Part shown: in pieces, positions 1 through 8,430 of the stretch
Layout of the letters: each line of letters begins with the position of its first letter
Numbering within the stretch: the first letter of the stretch is position 1
NCBI RefSeq assembly: GCF_031312535.1
Contig: NZ_CP133594.1
Location: 1,903,934 to 1,967,933, forward strand
Direction: 5' to 3'
Source of the DNA: Methanolobus mangrovi
Lineage (GTDB): Archaea > Halobacteriota > Methanosarcinia > Methanosarcinales > Methanosarcinaceae
Length of the DNA stretch: 64,000 nucleotides
Notes under the pieces: generated by a model
The model's database searches: none
What the model was told of the DNA's origin: nothing
What the model saw: only the letters and a program-made list of their open reading frames with translations
Made by a program: the position numbers and the translations under genes

Positions 1-1
1 C

Positions 2-1219
2 GGCAACATTGAAGTGATGGGGGACGATGATGCCTACAATGAAAGCCGGATAATGATCATAGGACTTTCATCAAACTCGACATGGTATAATGATTTTTAC
101 CAGAATCGTAGCTATTGGAATGCATGGGCAGACTATGAGAATAAGACAGACTTTGCAGGATTTAACGCATCAATGGGAAAGATAGTATACACATACAATG
201 ATCGCATAATTGCCTATGAGGGTGGAGGTGTCTGGTCCAGATATCCCACAGGCGGAACAATAATGATATCTCCTCCGGAGTTTCATTTCAATGGAGAAAC
301 ATTGACACTTCCAATCATGCAGATAATAGGGAATACTTCCGTTGCAGGAACCACTGATGCATCAATCACCGTTGAATCCTCCAATGACCCTGAGATATTA
401 TTCCCGAATACCAACCTCAACAGTATTTTTGTCAATCCTCTTGATCTTGACAAGATAATCATTTACATCCAGAGTGAGTTCTATGATGGATGGGCAGACT
501 ATGCAGAAACCCTCATATCCACCACAGCAACTCTGGACCATGCGAACAGGACAGCTATACTGGACCTTGATACAGTGCCTGAAATGGGCACATTCCCACT
601 AATCCAGCACTTTAAAATCCAACAACTGAACGAATCCAATCCAGAACCGATCTACAATTTCTCATTTTACATTGATGTAATAACACAAGATGCATCGAAT
701 TTCAATTCTGTTGATATGACACTCAAAGCCACATCTGGAGGGAAATATCTGGAATACAATACCAAGAAGACCACTATCCAGTATATTATATACACTGATT
801 CTGCGGTAAATCCCCCCGTTCAGGAGACCTGGGTGGATGCTGGCAGTGAATTTACAGAATATGAAGATCCTGACAGCAATAAACATTCAAACTGCACCTT
901 TGACCTTCTTAATGAGACATATCTTATGAAATATGATGATGCTGATGGTGAGGAATACTCTTGGGACCTAACAAGCCCAACAACAATGATACCAAATGCA
1001 ACTATCGAAGAAGATGATCTGCAGTCCCTAAACAATATAACTCAGCACTACTTCAAACTCATGGCACAGGAAGGAACAATTGACTGTACCTGGGAACAGA
1101 GTACAAACAATAAAGTGGAGGAAATAGATTCCGAATACACCCTCATATACGACGGAGGAGGAGCACTCATTACCTTCCTTCACGTTACCACCAACGAACT
1201 TGAAGCAACAGTAGATTGA
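2..1219 (+). CDS. Secreted/pilin-like surface protein, DUF7289-like (5' end outside window)
   Basis: The reading frame is open to the left edge, so the N-terminus is missing; at least 405 residues are present and the stop is TGA at 1217-1219. The protein is acidic and rich in Asn, Thr and Ser with many N-x-S/T sequons, as expected of an archaeal cell-surface protein. A segment reading GGTIMISPPEFHFN followed by TLTLPI resembles the core of DUF7289, a family of type IV pilin-like archaeal surface proteins; this match is from memory. No transmembrane segment lies in the visible part, so any pilin-like N-terminal helix would be upstream. Function unknown. It ends about 80 bp before the cyclophilin gene on the same strand. 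Confidence 0.7.
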   Translation, partial: GNIEVMGDDDAYNESRIMIIGLSSNSTWYNDFYQNRSYWNAWADYENKTDFAGFNASMGKIVYTYNDRIIAYEGGGVWSRYPTGGTIMISPPEFHFNGETLTLPIMQIIGNTSVAGTTDASITVESSNDPEILFPNTNLNSIFVNPLDLDKIIIYIQSEFYDGWADYAETLISTTATLDHANRTAILDLDTVPEMGTFPLIQHFKIQQLNESNPEPIYNFSFYIDVITQDASNFNSVDMTLKATSGGKYLEYNTKKTTIQYIIYTDSAVNPPVQETWVDAGSEFTEYEDPDSNKHSNCTFDLLNETYLMKYDDADGEEYSWDLTSPTTMIPNATIEEDDLQSLNNITQHYFKLMAQEGTIDCTWEQSTNNKVEEIDSEYTLIYDGGGALITFLHVTTNELEATVD

Positions 1220-1300
1220 GTGCTTTGATAAATCCTAATAGCCTTACAGAAACACTTAAATTAGGCACACTCATTAACCAATCTCATTAAGGTGAAACTC

Positions 1301-1732
1301 ATGAAGAAAGCAATCATCGAGACTGATAAAGGAAATATTGTTCTGGAACTGTTCGAAAAGGATGCACCAAAGACCGTGGCAAACTTTGAGAAACTCATCA
1401 AGGAAGGATTCTATGACGGACTTACTTTCCACAGAGTAATCCCAAACTTTGTCATCCAGGGTGGATGCCCAAAAGGCAACGGTACAGGCGGCCCAGGATA
1501 CACAATAAAGTGTGAGACAAGAAATAATCCACAGAAACACGGCACAGGTGCACTTTCAATGGCACATGCAGGAAAGGATACCGGCGGAAGCCAGTTCTTC
1601 ATCACACACTCACCACAGCCACACCTTGATGGCGTACACACTGTCTTCGGTAAGGTAATTGAAGGCATGGAAGTCGTCAACAAGATCAAAGCAAAAGATG
1701 TGATGAGAAAAGTCACTGTTGTTGAAGAATAA
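1301..1732 (+). CDS. Peptidyl-prolyl cis-trans isomerase, cyclophilin type
   Basis: A 143-residue single-domain cyclophilin, catalysing cis-trans isomerisation of proline peptide bonds, probably in the cytoplasm because no signal peptide is present. Diagnostic motifs are [34 protein letters not shown] and the C-terminal HTVFGKV. I chose ATG 1301 rather than GTG 1292 because the Shine-Dalgarno AAGGTG at 1289-1294 lies at ideal distance from the ATG and would overlap the GTG. It is followed by a hairpin terminator, so it is probably transcribed alone. Confidence 0.95.
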   Translation: MKKAIIETDKGNIVLELFEKDAPKTVANFEKLIKEGFYDGLTFHRVIPNFVIQGGCPKGNGTGGPGYTIKCETRNNPQKHGTGALSMAHAGKDTGGSQFFITHSPQPHLDGVHTVFGKVIEGMEVVNKIKAKDVMRKVTVVEE

Positions 1733-1752
1733 ACCAGTATTAACTTATTTTT

Positions 1753-1786
1753 GCAGCATCTTTGGTGCTGCTATTTTCTGTTTTTT
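1753..1786 (+). terminator. Hairpin plus T-run after cyclophilin gene
   Basis: GCAGCA (1753-1758) pairs perfectly with TGCTGC (1766-1771) over a 7-nt loop and is followed by TATTTTCTGTTTTTT. It lies about 20 bp after the cyclophilin stop codon. Confidence 0.65.
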
Positions 1787-1877
1787 AAGCATACCTTTTT
1801 AATGTCCTGAATTCTTTTTGTATTGCCTGCAGAAGATTCCGCAGGAATAATTCGGATATCTGCTAATCAGGAAAGAT

Positions 1878-1927
1878 ACTTATATCAAAAGGCTGAACAA
1901 TAGCGTTGTGTGCAGTTGAACATAACG
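1878..1927 (+). promoter_or_regulatory. modABC promoter with ModE-like inverted repeat
   Basis: A TATA-like element (TACTTATATC, about 1878-1887) is followed by CGTTGTG (1904-1910) and CATAACG (1921-1927), an inverted repeat with one mismatch and a 10-bp spacer. The CGTT...AACG ends and overall spacing resemble the molybdate-responsive ModE box of bacteria. It would overlap the expected start of transcription, a position suited to repression when molybdate or tungstate is plentiful. The functional assignment is inferred from position and resemblance. Confidence 0.45.
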
Positions 1928-1986
1928 GTTGAAGAGTATGCCTTCACAACAAAGTCCAACTGACCAAATATGGAACGGTAATAATT

Positions 1987-2793
1987 ATGGAACAAAGCAA
2001 AAAACTCATTTTGACTATTGCAGCCATACTCACAGTTGTACTCTTTGTAAGTGGATGTGCAGACACAGGTACTGACATTGGTATGGAAACAGAACAGGAG
2101 CAAATTACAACAATAACGGTGTCTGCTGCAGCAAGCCTAACAGAGGCCTTCGCAGATATTGAAGAACAATTCGAAGATGAAAATCCGACAATCGATGTCA
2201 ATTTCAACTTTGCAGGATCGGGAACTCTCAGAATGCAAATTGAAGGCGGTGCACCTATCGATGTGTTTGCATCCGCATCACAAAGCCACATGGATCTGTT
2301 GAGCAACCAATCATTGATTGTGGAGGATTCCAGGAAAGACTTTGCAGAGAATACAGTTGTCCTTATAACCCCTATTGACAGCCAACTTAGCATTACCAAG
2401 CCAGAAGATCTGACTGCAACAGAAGTAGAGACAATATGCATTGGTAATCCGGAGACAGCACCTGTAGGAAAGTACACGGTTGAAGCGCTTGAAGAAGCAG
2501 GTCTGTGGGATGAACTTGAATCAAAGACATTGCTTGCAGATGATGTTAAGCAGGTTCTGGTATATGTTGAAAGAGGAGAGGTTGATGCAGGATTTGTCTA
2601 CAGTACTGATGCAGCAACATCAGAACCTGACACCATCGAAATTAAAGTAACCTTACCTACAGTAACTCCTATCAGTTACCCGATAGCAGTGCTTTCAGCA
2701 TCAGAACATCAGGATGAAGCACAAATATTCACAGACTTTGTTACTTCCGATGAAGGAAGAACAATACTGGAATCATACGGATTCACAGCATAA
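1987..2793 (+). CDS. modA: Molybdate ABC transporter, substrate-binding lipoprotein
   Basis: 268 residues. An N-terminal lipoprotein signal ends in VSGC with the lipidated cysteine at residue 24, followed by an acidic linker and a type II periplasmic-binding domain. The start of the mature domain (VSAAASLTEAF) and the later GSGTLRMQIEGGAPIDVFASAS segment are typical of ModA, which captures molybdate (and often tungstate) outside the membrane. It is first in modABC, 15 bp before modB. Methanogens need Mo or W for formylmethanofuran dehydrogenase, and a tungsten-type aldehyde oxidoreductase is encoded at 48.3 kb. ModA fits better than WtpA, but oxyanion preference cannot be read from sequence. 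Confidence 0.92.
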   Translation: MEQSKKLILTIAAILTVVLFVSGCADTGTDIGMETEQEQITTITVSAAASLTEAFADIEEQFEDENPTIDVNFNFAGSGTLRMQIEGGAPIDVFASASQSHMDLLSNQSLIVEDSRKDFAENTVVLITPIDSQLSITKPEDLTATEVETICIGNPETAPVGKYTVEALEEAGLWDELESKTLLADDVKQVLVYVERGEVDAGFVYSTDAATSEPDTIEIKVTLPTVTPISYPIAVLSASEHQDEAQIFTDFVTSDEGRTILESYGFTA

Positions 2794-2808
2794 AAAGGAA
2801 TAAAAGAT

Positions 2809-3477
2809 ATGCCTGACCAGATCTGGTTTCCCCTTGTAATCACGCTGAAAATAGCGATCATATCTACTTTTGCAGTGGCACTGATAGGTATAATCATATC
2901 ATATATTCTCGCAAGACGTGATTTCAGGGGAAAACTGATCGCAGATTCTCTTGTCACTTTGCCCCTTGTACTCCCACCAACTGTAACAGGATATCTTCTG
3001 GTGGTGTTGCTTGGAAAGAACGGATTTCTTGGAAATATATTATACAATATCACCGGATGGACCATACTTTTCACATGGGAAGCAGCCGTCATCGCGGCTT
3101 TTGTGGTGTCACTCCCACTTATGGTTAAAACCACTACTGCCGCCATTGAAGCAGTAGACAGGGATTTTGAATACGCAGCATTCACTCTTGGTAGAAAGGA
3201 ACTTGAAACTGCACTTTTCATCACACTCCCGCTTGCTAAAAAAGGAATAATAGCCGGCACGGTCCTGAGTTTTGCAAGAGCTGTGGGTGAGTTCGGTGCA
3301 ACACTTATGGTTGCAGGAAATATTCCCGGAAGAACCAACACAATGTCGATTTCAATATATAGTGCATTCCAGGCAGGAAACAGCGAACTTGCCAACATGC
3401 TGGTGATTATACTTGTAGTCATGTCCCTGCTCTCCATGGCAATAACTGCAAAACTTGTTAATAGCTGGAAGATTTGA
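2809..3477 (+). CDS. modB: Molybdate ABC transporter, permease
   Basis: 222 residues with about five hydrophobic spans, the usual size of ModB. The EAA-type cytoplasmic loop, which contacts the ATPase, is visible near residues 120-165 (EYAAFTLGRKELE... then AVGEFGATLMVAGNIPG). It forms the membrane channel of the ModABC importer. Start ATG 2809 is preceded by GGAATAAAAGAT, and the gene ends 9 bp before modC, so the three genes are an operon. Confidence 0.93.
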   Translation: MPDQIWFPLVITLKIAIISTFAVALIGIIISYILARRDFRGKLIADSLVTLPLVLPPTVTGYLLVVLLGKNGFLGNILYNITGWTILFTWEAAVIAAFVVSLPLMVKTTTAAIEAVDRDFEYAAFTLGRKELETALFITLPLAKKGIIAGTVLSFARAVGEFGATLMVAGNIPGRTNTMSISIYSAFQAGNSELANMLVIILVVMSLLSMAITAKLVNSWKI

Positions 3478-3486
3478 GGTGTAATC

Positions 3487-4605
3487 GTGGGCATCAATGT
3501 GGATTTTAGAAAACGATATTACAACAAGAAAAGTGATAAGAAAAGAGGCAAGGAAGCCACTTTTACACTTGATGTCCAATTTAAGGTGGGAAATGAACTC
3601 GTGGTCCTTTTCGGGCGTTCCGGTTCAGGAAAGACAACAACTCTGCAATGTATATCCGGACTACTGGAACCAAATGGCGGCAAGATGGTCGTTAATGACA
3701 ATGTGTATTTTGATTGTCATAACAGGATCAATCTTCCTGTGCAGCAACGTAGTCTTGGATACGTGTTCCAGAACTATGCCCTTTTCCCGCATATGGATGT
3801 GAATAAGAACATTGCCTATGGGCTTAAAGGATGGCCAAAGGAAGAAAAAGAGGAGAGAGTCAGGGAAATGTTGCAGATGCTCCAGATAGATGGACTGGAG
3901 AACAATTATCCTTCCCAGCTTTCAGGCGGACAGAAGCAAAGGGTTGCTCTTGCAAGGGCTCTTGCCCCTAAACCAGACATCCTTTTGCTGGATGAACCGT
4001 TCTCGGCACTTGACATGGTCGTTCGCATGAAACTTCGGGAGAAGATCAAGGAGATACAGAGAGAACTTGGAATTCCTGTGCTTTTTATCACCCACAACCA
4101 CGTGGAAGCTTTCACAATTGCAGATAAGGTTATCATTTTCTACGAAGGACGCGTGCAGCAGATAGGAACTCCTGAAGAAGTGTTTTACCACCCTAAGAAC
4201 AAGCATGTTGCTGAGCTTGTAGGACTGTCAAATATCTTTGAAGATACCCTTGTGGTAAATAAAGAAGAAGCATCCGGGACACTGACACTCAAATGCGGAA
4301 ACCTGCAGGTGACTGCCGATAAACCGGATTGTAAAATAGCAGAGAGAATAACATGGGGAATTCGACCTGAGAATCTGCGCATATTGCCTCTTACCGATTG
4401 TTCAGGAAAAGGAGAAAATACATTCCATGCATGTGTAAAGAGTGTTGTGAACAAGGGTGCAAGCAGAGTTCTGGCTCTTGAGATAAAAGAACACAAGAAC
4501 ATGCTGATCGCTGAAATAGCAAACCAGTTCTTTGAGGATGTGAATTTTAAAGCTGGTGATGAATGTCTGGCCAGAATCGAAAAGGGCAGGATAGTCATTT
4601 TTTAG
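3487..4605 (+). CDS. modC: Molybdate ABC transporter, ATP-binding protein
   Basis: 372 residues. The Walker A motif GRSGSGKTT lies near residues 43-51, the signature LSGGQKQR near 145 and Walker B LLLDEPFSALD shortly after. The C-terminal ~120 residues (from WGIRPENLRI) form the MOP/TOBE-type regulatory domain found in ModC, which can bind oxyanion. The GTG start has GAGGTG at 3475-3480 at good spacing; this Shine-Dalgarno overlaps the modB stop, so translation is probably coupled. A basic insertion (KKSDKKRGKE, residues 14-23) precedes the ATPase core and is slightly unusual. Confidence 0.92.
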   Translation: MGINVDFRKRYYNKKSDKKRGKEATFTLDVQFKVGNELVVLFGRSGSGKTTTLQCISGLLEPNGGKMVVNDNVYFDCHNRINLPVQQRSLGYVFQNYALFPHMDVNKNIAYGLKGWPKEEKEERVREMLQMLQIDGLENNYPSQLSGGQKQRVALARALAPKPDILLLDEPFSALDMVVRMKLREKIKEIQRELGIPVLFITHNHVEAFTIADKVIIFYEGRVQQIGTPEEVFYHPKNKHVAELVGLSNIFEDTLVVNKEEASGTLTLKCGNLQVTADKPDCKIAERITWGIRPENLRILPLTDCSGKGENTFHACVKSVVNKGASRVLALEIKEHKNMLIAEIANQFFEDVNFKAGDECLARIEKGRIVIF

Positions 4606-4691
4606 ATTACTTTTTTGGACTGCATTAATTTGAGTAAAAATATACTGCCCAAAAATCATATAAAGTTGAATCGCATCGTTTGATAGAAGAG

Positions 4692-5993
4692 ATGAAGTTC
4701 ATTGAAAGGCTTTTTGGGAAAAAGCAGGAAATAGAAGAACCTCGTTCAGTTGTTTTTGATTTTGAAAAGCTGCCGGGTACTGTCAAAGATGAAATAAAAA
4801 GGCAGGAAGATGTGCTCAGACCTGTTGTAAAGGAAAAATATGAGAGTATCAGACAGGCCCTCAGGGAACTGGAAAAATTAAAGAAAGAACTGCTTGCAGC
4901 AGAACCTATTGAGGGTGCAAGCAAAAGAGGAGAAAAGCTTGGTGACTCAAACAGGGATAATGTTGCCAATAACCTGAAACTCATTGATAGTAAACTAAAA
5001 GTTCCGGGAAACACATCACCTGCAACTGCTTCTGAATTCTATACAGATGCAAAATCCACCCTGAAGAATGTTCTGGATAATACCCGCAAAAGCCTGCTCT
5101 ATATAAAAGCACTATATCCCAGAGAGCACCAGAAAATAAATCAGGGACTGGCCGATCTTGAAGACTCACTTGACGAACTCTATTCTTCGATAATGGAAGG
5201 TAATGAAAGGGTAAGTGAATTACAAAAGATAGCAGGAGAGATGAATACTATAGAAAGGGTCAACAGGGAAATAGAACAAAGCACTAAAAAAATAGTTGAT
5301 CTGGACACAAAGTACGAATCTGCAAAAAGTAAACTTTCCGGATATGATTCAAAGCTGACAGGACTTGAGAACAGCAGCGAATTTGAAAGAGCAAAGCAAC
5401 TTGAAACAGAGATCAGAATCCTTGATGCAAAGATCGCGGATGTAGGGTCTGAAGCAAGAAGACTATTCACACCACTTTCAAAGGCCATTTCCAGAATGGA
5501 AAAACAGGATGAAAATGAGAGATGCGTGCTTTCCCCTGAAAACAGGAAAACACTCAAAACCATAAATGAAGACCCTGCTTCTGCAATTGAATATGACCTG
5601 GGGCCTTTTCTCTCAGAACTTACAGGCAGGATTGAAAGTGGAGAACTTGGACTGAAGGACCAGATGTGTGACAAAGCATTGAAACAAATACAGGTTCTTG
5701 AGGACAGTAAAACCGCATCATTACTTGTCGAGCAGAGAAAAAAGTATCTTTCTGATAGAGAAGCTTTTATCCAGGAATTAAATGGCCTTAGCATCTATCA
5801 GGAAAAGGAAGATATCGAAAGAGAAATTGAAAACCATCACAGCCTTTCAAGATCAGTAAACAACGATATACAATCCGAAAGAAAGCATCTGGATGGACTT
5901 AAAGAAGAACTTGAGATGACAAAGTCAGTACTTATCTCCGATTTAAGGCATTTTTACGGTGATTCGACTTTAATAGAATATAAAGACAATTAG
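4692..5993 (+). CDS. Long coiled-coil protein of unknown function
   Basis: 433 residues, highly charged (Glu, Lys, Ser) with leucine heptads through most of the length, predicting extended coiled coil, especially residues 40-80, 150-250 and 340-420. No enzyme motif, signal peptide or membrane segment is visible. The ATG at 4692 is preferred over TTG 4680 because a TATA-like element (CATATAAAG, about 4657-4665) would place transcription start close to the ATG, giving a very short leader. A 41-codon ORF follows 15 bp later. Its role may be structural or cell-envelope/cytoskeleton-related, but nothing in the sequence decides this. Confidence 0.75.
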   Translation: MKFIERLFGKKQEIEEPRSVVFDFEKLPGTVKDEIKRQEDVLRPVVKEKYESIRQALRELEKLKKELLAAEPIEGASKRGEKLGDSNRDNVANNLKLIDSKLKVPGNTSPATASEFYTDAKSTLKNVLDNTRKSLLYIKALYPREHQKINQGLADLEDSLDELYSSIMEGNERVSELQKIAGEMNTIERVNREIEQSTKKIVDLDTKYESAKSKLSGYDSKLTGLENSSEFERAKQLETEIRILDAKIADVGSEARRLFTPLSKAISRMEKQDENERCVLSPENRKTLKTINEDPASAIEYDLGPFLSELTGRIESGELGLKDQMCDKALKQIQVLEDSKTASLLVEQRKKYLSDREAFIQELNGLSIYQEKEDIEREIENHHSLSRSVNNDIQSERKHLDGLKEELEMTKSVLISDLRHFYGDSTLIEYKDN

Positions 5994-6008
5994 CCAGGGG
6001 ATTAAAAC

Positions 6009-6134
6009 GTGGGAAATGATGAAGCAAATATGAATAGAATAAAAGAAGTCACTGAATTCGTAAAAGCGAGTAAAAAGGAAAAGAAAGAAGAAAAAAATAT
6101 GGATAAGAAGAATATTCTGGGCCTGAACGATTAA
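6009..6134 (+). CDS. Small charged protein (41 aa) downstream of coiled-coil gene
   Basis: GTG start at 6009 with an AGGGGAT Shine-Dalgarno about 8 bp upstream, 15 bp after the coiled-coil gene. The product is very lysine/glutamate-rich (AKKEKKEEKN-like centre) and ends ILGLND. The spacing and ribosome-binding site suggest a second cistron of the same operon. No homologue recognised; it could be a partner of the coiled-coil protein or a fortuitous ORF. Confidence 0.45.
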   Translation: MGNDEANMNRIKEVTEFVKASKKEKKEEKNMDKKNILGLND

Positions 6135-6141
6135 AAAGCAC

Positions 6142-6621
6142 TCATTTCCCTTCCACTTCTGTGAAGGCAACCACATAGTTATGGCCATATTTCTTTGCAC
6201 ATTTGGGGCAGTATGCGAAATGGAAATAATGTATCTTCACAGTCATTCCTTTTTATGAAACGTATTTTTCCATCTCTTAGATCCATTTTGGCACCGATTG
6301 ATATGGACCATCGAAGGCCTTGCTGAGAAAAGTTCCCGATATTTTGATGTTCTCAGCTTCAGTGACTTCTTTTATTACAGACATGTAGAGTTCTGACCTC
6401 CATGGTGACGAATCGTAAGCTAGCAGTAGAAAATCATCTATTTCAGGAGAGGCATCTGCCAGGTGAACCTTTTTGCACATCCTCATTACGGCACGCTTGA
6501 AGCTAAATGACAATGAAATGTGGAATTTGTGAATGGTTTTCATCCCATACATTTTTTCTGTTGCCTTATACGGAATGGGCGAATTCAGGACAGCAGGTTC
6601 TGAACCTGTTGAATTGTCCAT
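6142..6621 (-). pseudogene. Decayed gene for a conserved methanogen protein with C-terminal CPKCAKKYGHNYV motif
   Basis: One continuous minus-strand frame from ATG 6621 to TGA 6142 encodes a recognisable conserved protein, including LLLAYDSSPWRSELY, SGTFLSKAFDGPY, and a zinc-ribbon-like YCPKCAKKYGHNYVVAFTEV end. Two ochre TAA codons interrupt it at 6277-6279 and 6253-6255, eight codons apart, with family-like residues (EMEKYVS) between them. They are UAA, so pyrrolysine (UAG) readthrough cannot rescue them. The N-terminal half of the family appears replaced by unrelated sequence. I recall similar proteins in other methanogens, without a secure function. Nonsense decay is the simplest reading. 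Confidence 0.7.
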
Positions 6622-6928
6622 AACAAAGCGTCCGCTTCTGCAGATAAAAACTATGAGAAAAGGAAGTAATGCGAGGGCAACAGAGAAGACTAAGATTATA
6701 ATACCCTATTACCCTCTTGACGTCTCAAATTTTCCGATCGGCAAGTATACGCGCTTCAGGGTATTTCCCTGAATTGAGCCAATCGAAAGCTGAAACATAG
6801 TCTCGCAGTCCTGATAACTCCGAGCATCCTATACTCAGCAATTCCTTATATGGAACTCATCCGATAAACATTTTTCGGTCGGTGCTGAAAACAAAGAAAA
6901 ACAAAAGAAGAATACTTTAAAGAATTAG
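6622..6928. other. Gene-poor stretch between pseudogene and tRNA-Arg
   Basis: No convincing gene. A 79-codon plus-strand ORF (6533-6772) overlaps the pseudogene and has no ribosome-binding site. The minus-strand frame upstream of the pseudogene encodes a short hydrophobic run but contains stops, so it may be debris of the lost 5' end. Confidence 0.5.
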
Positions 6929-7003
6929 CGATCCCGGAGGGATTCGAACCCACGACCCTCGGGTTAGAAGCCCGATGCTATATCCTGGCTAAGCCACGGG
7001 ACC
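6929..7003 (-). tRNA. tRNA-Arg (anticodon UCU)
   Basis: A 75-nt cloverleaf on the minus strand: acceptor GGTCCCG/CGGGATC, anticodon stem TCGGG/CCCGA and loop CTTCTAA with anticodon TCT, T-loop TTCGAAT, discriminator G, no encoded CCA. Two weak points are visible: a G-U at acceptor pair 2-71 and a U-U mismatch in the T-stem (GTGGG against CCCTC). A TATA-like element (rc of 7041-7048) lies upstream. The fold is otherwise canonical, so I treat it as a functional gene. Confidence 0.92.
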
Positions 7004-7162
7004 GCTGACGATTGACTGGAGTCTGAAATAGGTTTTCTAGCATAAAAGCCTTTTGTAAGAACTGAGCTACTTTTCTATATTATTCTCAATGTGTATGTGA
7101 ATACAGATATATAATAGTTTGACATCAACGTTAACAACTATTACAATGCTGAGGCTTTACAC

Positions 7163-8041
7163 ATGAGTGAACTATTGATTTATTACAACGGTGACTATGT
7201 CCCTAAATCAGAAGCCACAACCTCCGTCTATGACCATGGATTTTTGTATGGGGATGGTGTCTTTGAAGGTATAAGAGCATACAACGGACGTGTCTTCAAG
7301 TTACGTGAACATGTTGACAGGCTCTATGATTCCGCAAGGGCAATCGCTCTTAACATACCATTAAGCAAGGAAGAGATGGAAGAGGCTATTCTGGAAACAC
7401 TCCGAAAAAACAACCTTACAGATGCCTACATCAGACCTATCGTTTCAAGAGGCATTGGTGACCTTGGACTGGACCCCAGAAAATGTCCAATACCAAATGT
7501 ATTCATCATATCCCAGGAATGGGGAGCTATGTACGGTGACCTTTATGAAGTTGGCCTGACCGGTGTCACAGTCTCAGTCAGGAGAAATTCCTGCGATGCA
7601 CTTTCTCCAAACATCAAGTCACTGAACTATCTGAACAACATCCTTGCAAAGATAGAAGCAAATGAAAAGGGTGGAGATGAGGCAATTTTCTTCGACCAGA
7701 ATGGTTACCTCTCTGAAGGATCAGGAGATAACATATTTATTATCAAGAACGGAAAAGTCTACACCCCGCCAACCATCAACAACCTCAAGGGAATAACCAG
7801 GGCAACAGCGATCGAACTGCTTGCAGACATGGGAATTGAGACTCACGTTGAGAATTTGGGAATGTTCGACCTCTACACTGCTGACGAGATATTCGTCACA
7901 GGAACTGCAGCAGAAGCTGCACCTCTTGTAAAGGTTGACGGACGCCCAATCGGTGACGGCAAACCAGGACCAATCACCGGGAAGATGGTCGCGGCTTTTG
8001 AGCACATAACCACAACCACCGGAACTCCTATTTTCCCTTAA
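7163..8041 (+). CDS. ilvE: Branched-chain amino acid aminotransferase
   Basis: 292 residues, fold-type IV PLP enzyme that interconverts Val, Leu and Ile with their 2-oxoacids using glutamate/2-oxoglutarate. Motifs: [20 protein letters not shown] (residues 24-43), the PLP-lysine region [12 protein letters not shown] (Lys near 153), the [21 protein letters not shown] segment and [15 protein letters not shown]-like and AT-rich promoter sequence precedes the gene. It ends at a strong terminator and appears monocistronic. It lies 4 kb from a cassette that handles 2-oxoacids (12.6-20.9 kb), to which it could supply or from which it could take branched-chain 2-oxoacids. Confidence 0.95.
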   Translation: MSELLIYYNGDYVPKSEATTSVYDHGFLYGDGVFEGIRAYNGRVFKLREHVDRLYDSARAIALNIPLSKEEMEEAILETLRKNNLTDAYIRPIVSRGIGDLGLDPRKCPIPNVFIISQEWGAMYGDLYEVGLTGVTVSVRRNSCDALSPNIKSLNYLNNILAKIEANEKGGDEAIFFDQNGYLSEGSGDNIFIIKNGKVYTPPTINNLKGITRATAIELLADMGIETHVENLGMFDLYTADEIFVTGTAAEAAPLVKVDGRPIGDGKPGPITGKMVAAFEHITTTTGTPIFP

Positions 8042-8043
8042 AG

Positions 8044-8080
8044 ATGAAGAGTTAGCTCTTCATATCTTTTCTTCTTTTTC
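8044..8080 (+). terminator. Hairpin terminator after ilvE
   Basis: ATGAAGAG (8044-8051) pairs perfectly with CTCTTCAT (8056-8063) over a TTAG loop; TCTTTTCTTCTTTTTC follows. Confidence 0.75.
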
Positions 8081-8171
8081 ATTTTTTCAAAACATTAATT
8101 AGGCATTAGTCCAGTAATCTATTGTATTAATATACAATTATATTATGATACTGAATAAATGAGGTTTTAGA

Positions 8172-8420
8172 ATGGAAATCGAGGGAGAAAAAGAAAGAGT
8201 GATTATGGAGAATCTGAAGTACCTGAACGATTCAGTAATGGCGATCTTACTTCTAATGCCAGTTACCCTTGTAATCACCTTTGAAGCACTTGACGATACA
8301 CCAAATCTGCAATTAATATCAATTGCAACATGGATTGTATTTTTGATGGGGCTTTGGTATGTTGCTTCAAGAGTGTTCACACTTAACAAAACACTTATAG
8401 GTTATCTTGACAAAAAGTAG
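8172..8420 (+). CDS. Small membrane protein, two transmembrane segments
   Basis: 82 residues. Two hydrophobic spans (about 22-40, AILLLMPVTLVITF, and 50-68, IATWIVFLMGLWYVAS) flank a short acidic loop, with charged N- and C-termini (EIEGEKERV and YLDKK). No family recognised. It lies 10 bp upstream of the MoeA gene on the same strand, so the two are probably cotranscribed; a direct role in cofactor synthesis is only a guess by association. Confidence 0.65.
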   Translation: MEIEGEKERVIMENLKYLNDSVMAILLLMPVTLVITFEALDDTPNLQLISIATWIVFLMGLWYVASRVFTLNKTLIGYLDKK

Positions 8421-8430
8421 ACCGAACATA

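Noticed and set aside
1411-1716. Antisense ORFs over real genes (for example opposite cyclophilin, modABC and the acyl-CoA synthetase genes)
   Set aside because: They follow the codon pattern of the true genes on the other strand, have no ribosome-binding sites and encode no recognisable proteins.
6142-6621. Pyrrolysine or selenocysteine recoding of the interrupted gene
   Set aside because: Both interrupting codons are UAA, which neither system uses, and no recoding element was seen. Decay is simpler.
6533-6772. 79-codon plus-strand ORF
   Set aside because: Overlaps the pseudogene on the other strand and lacks translation signals.
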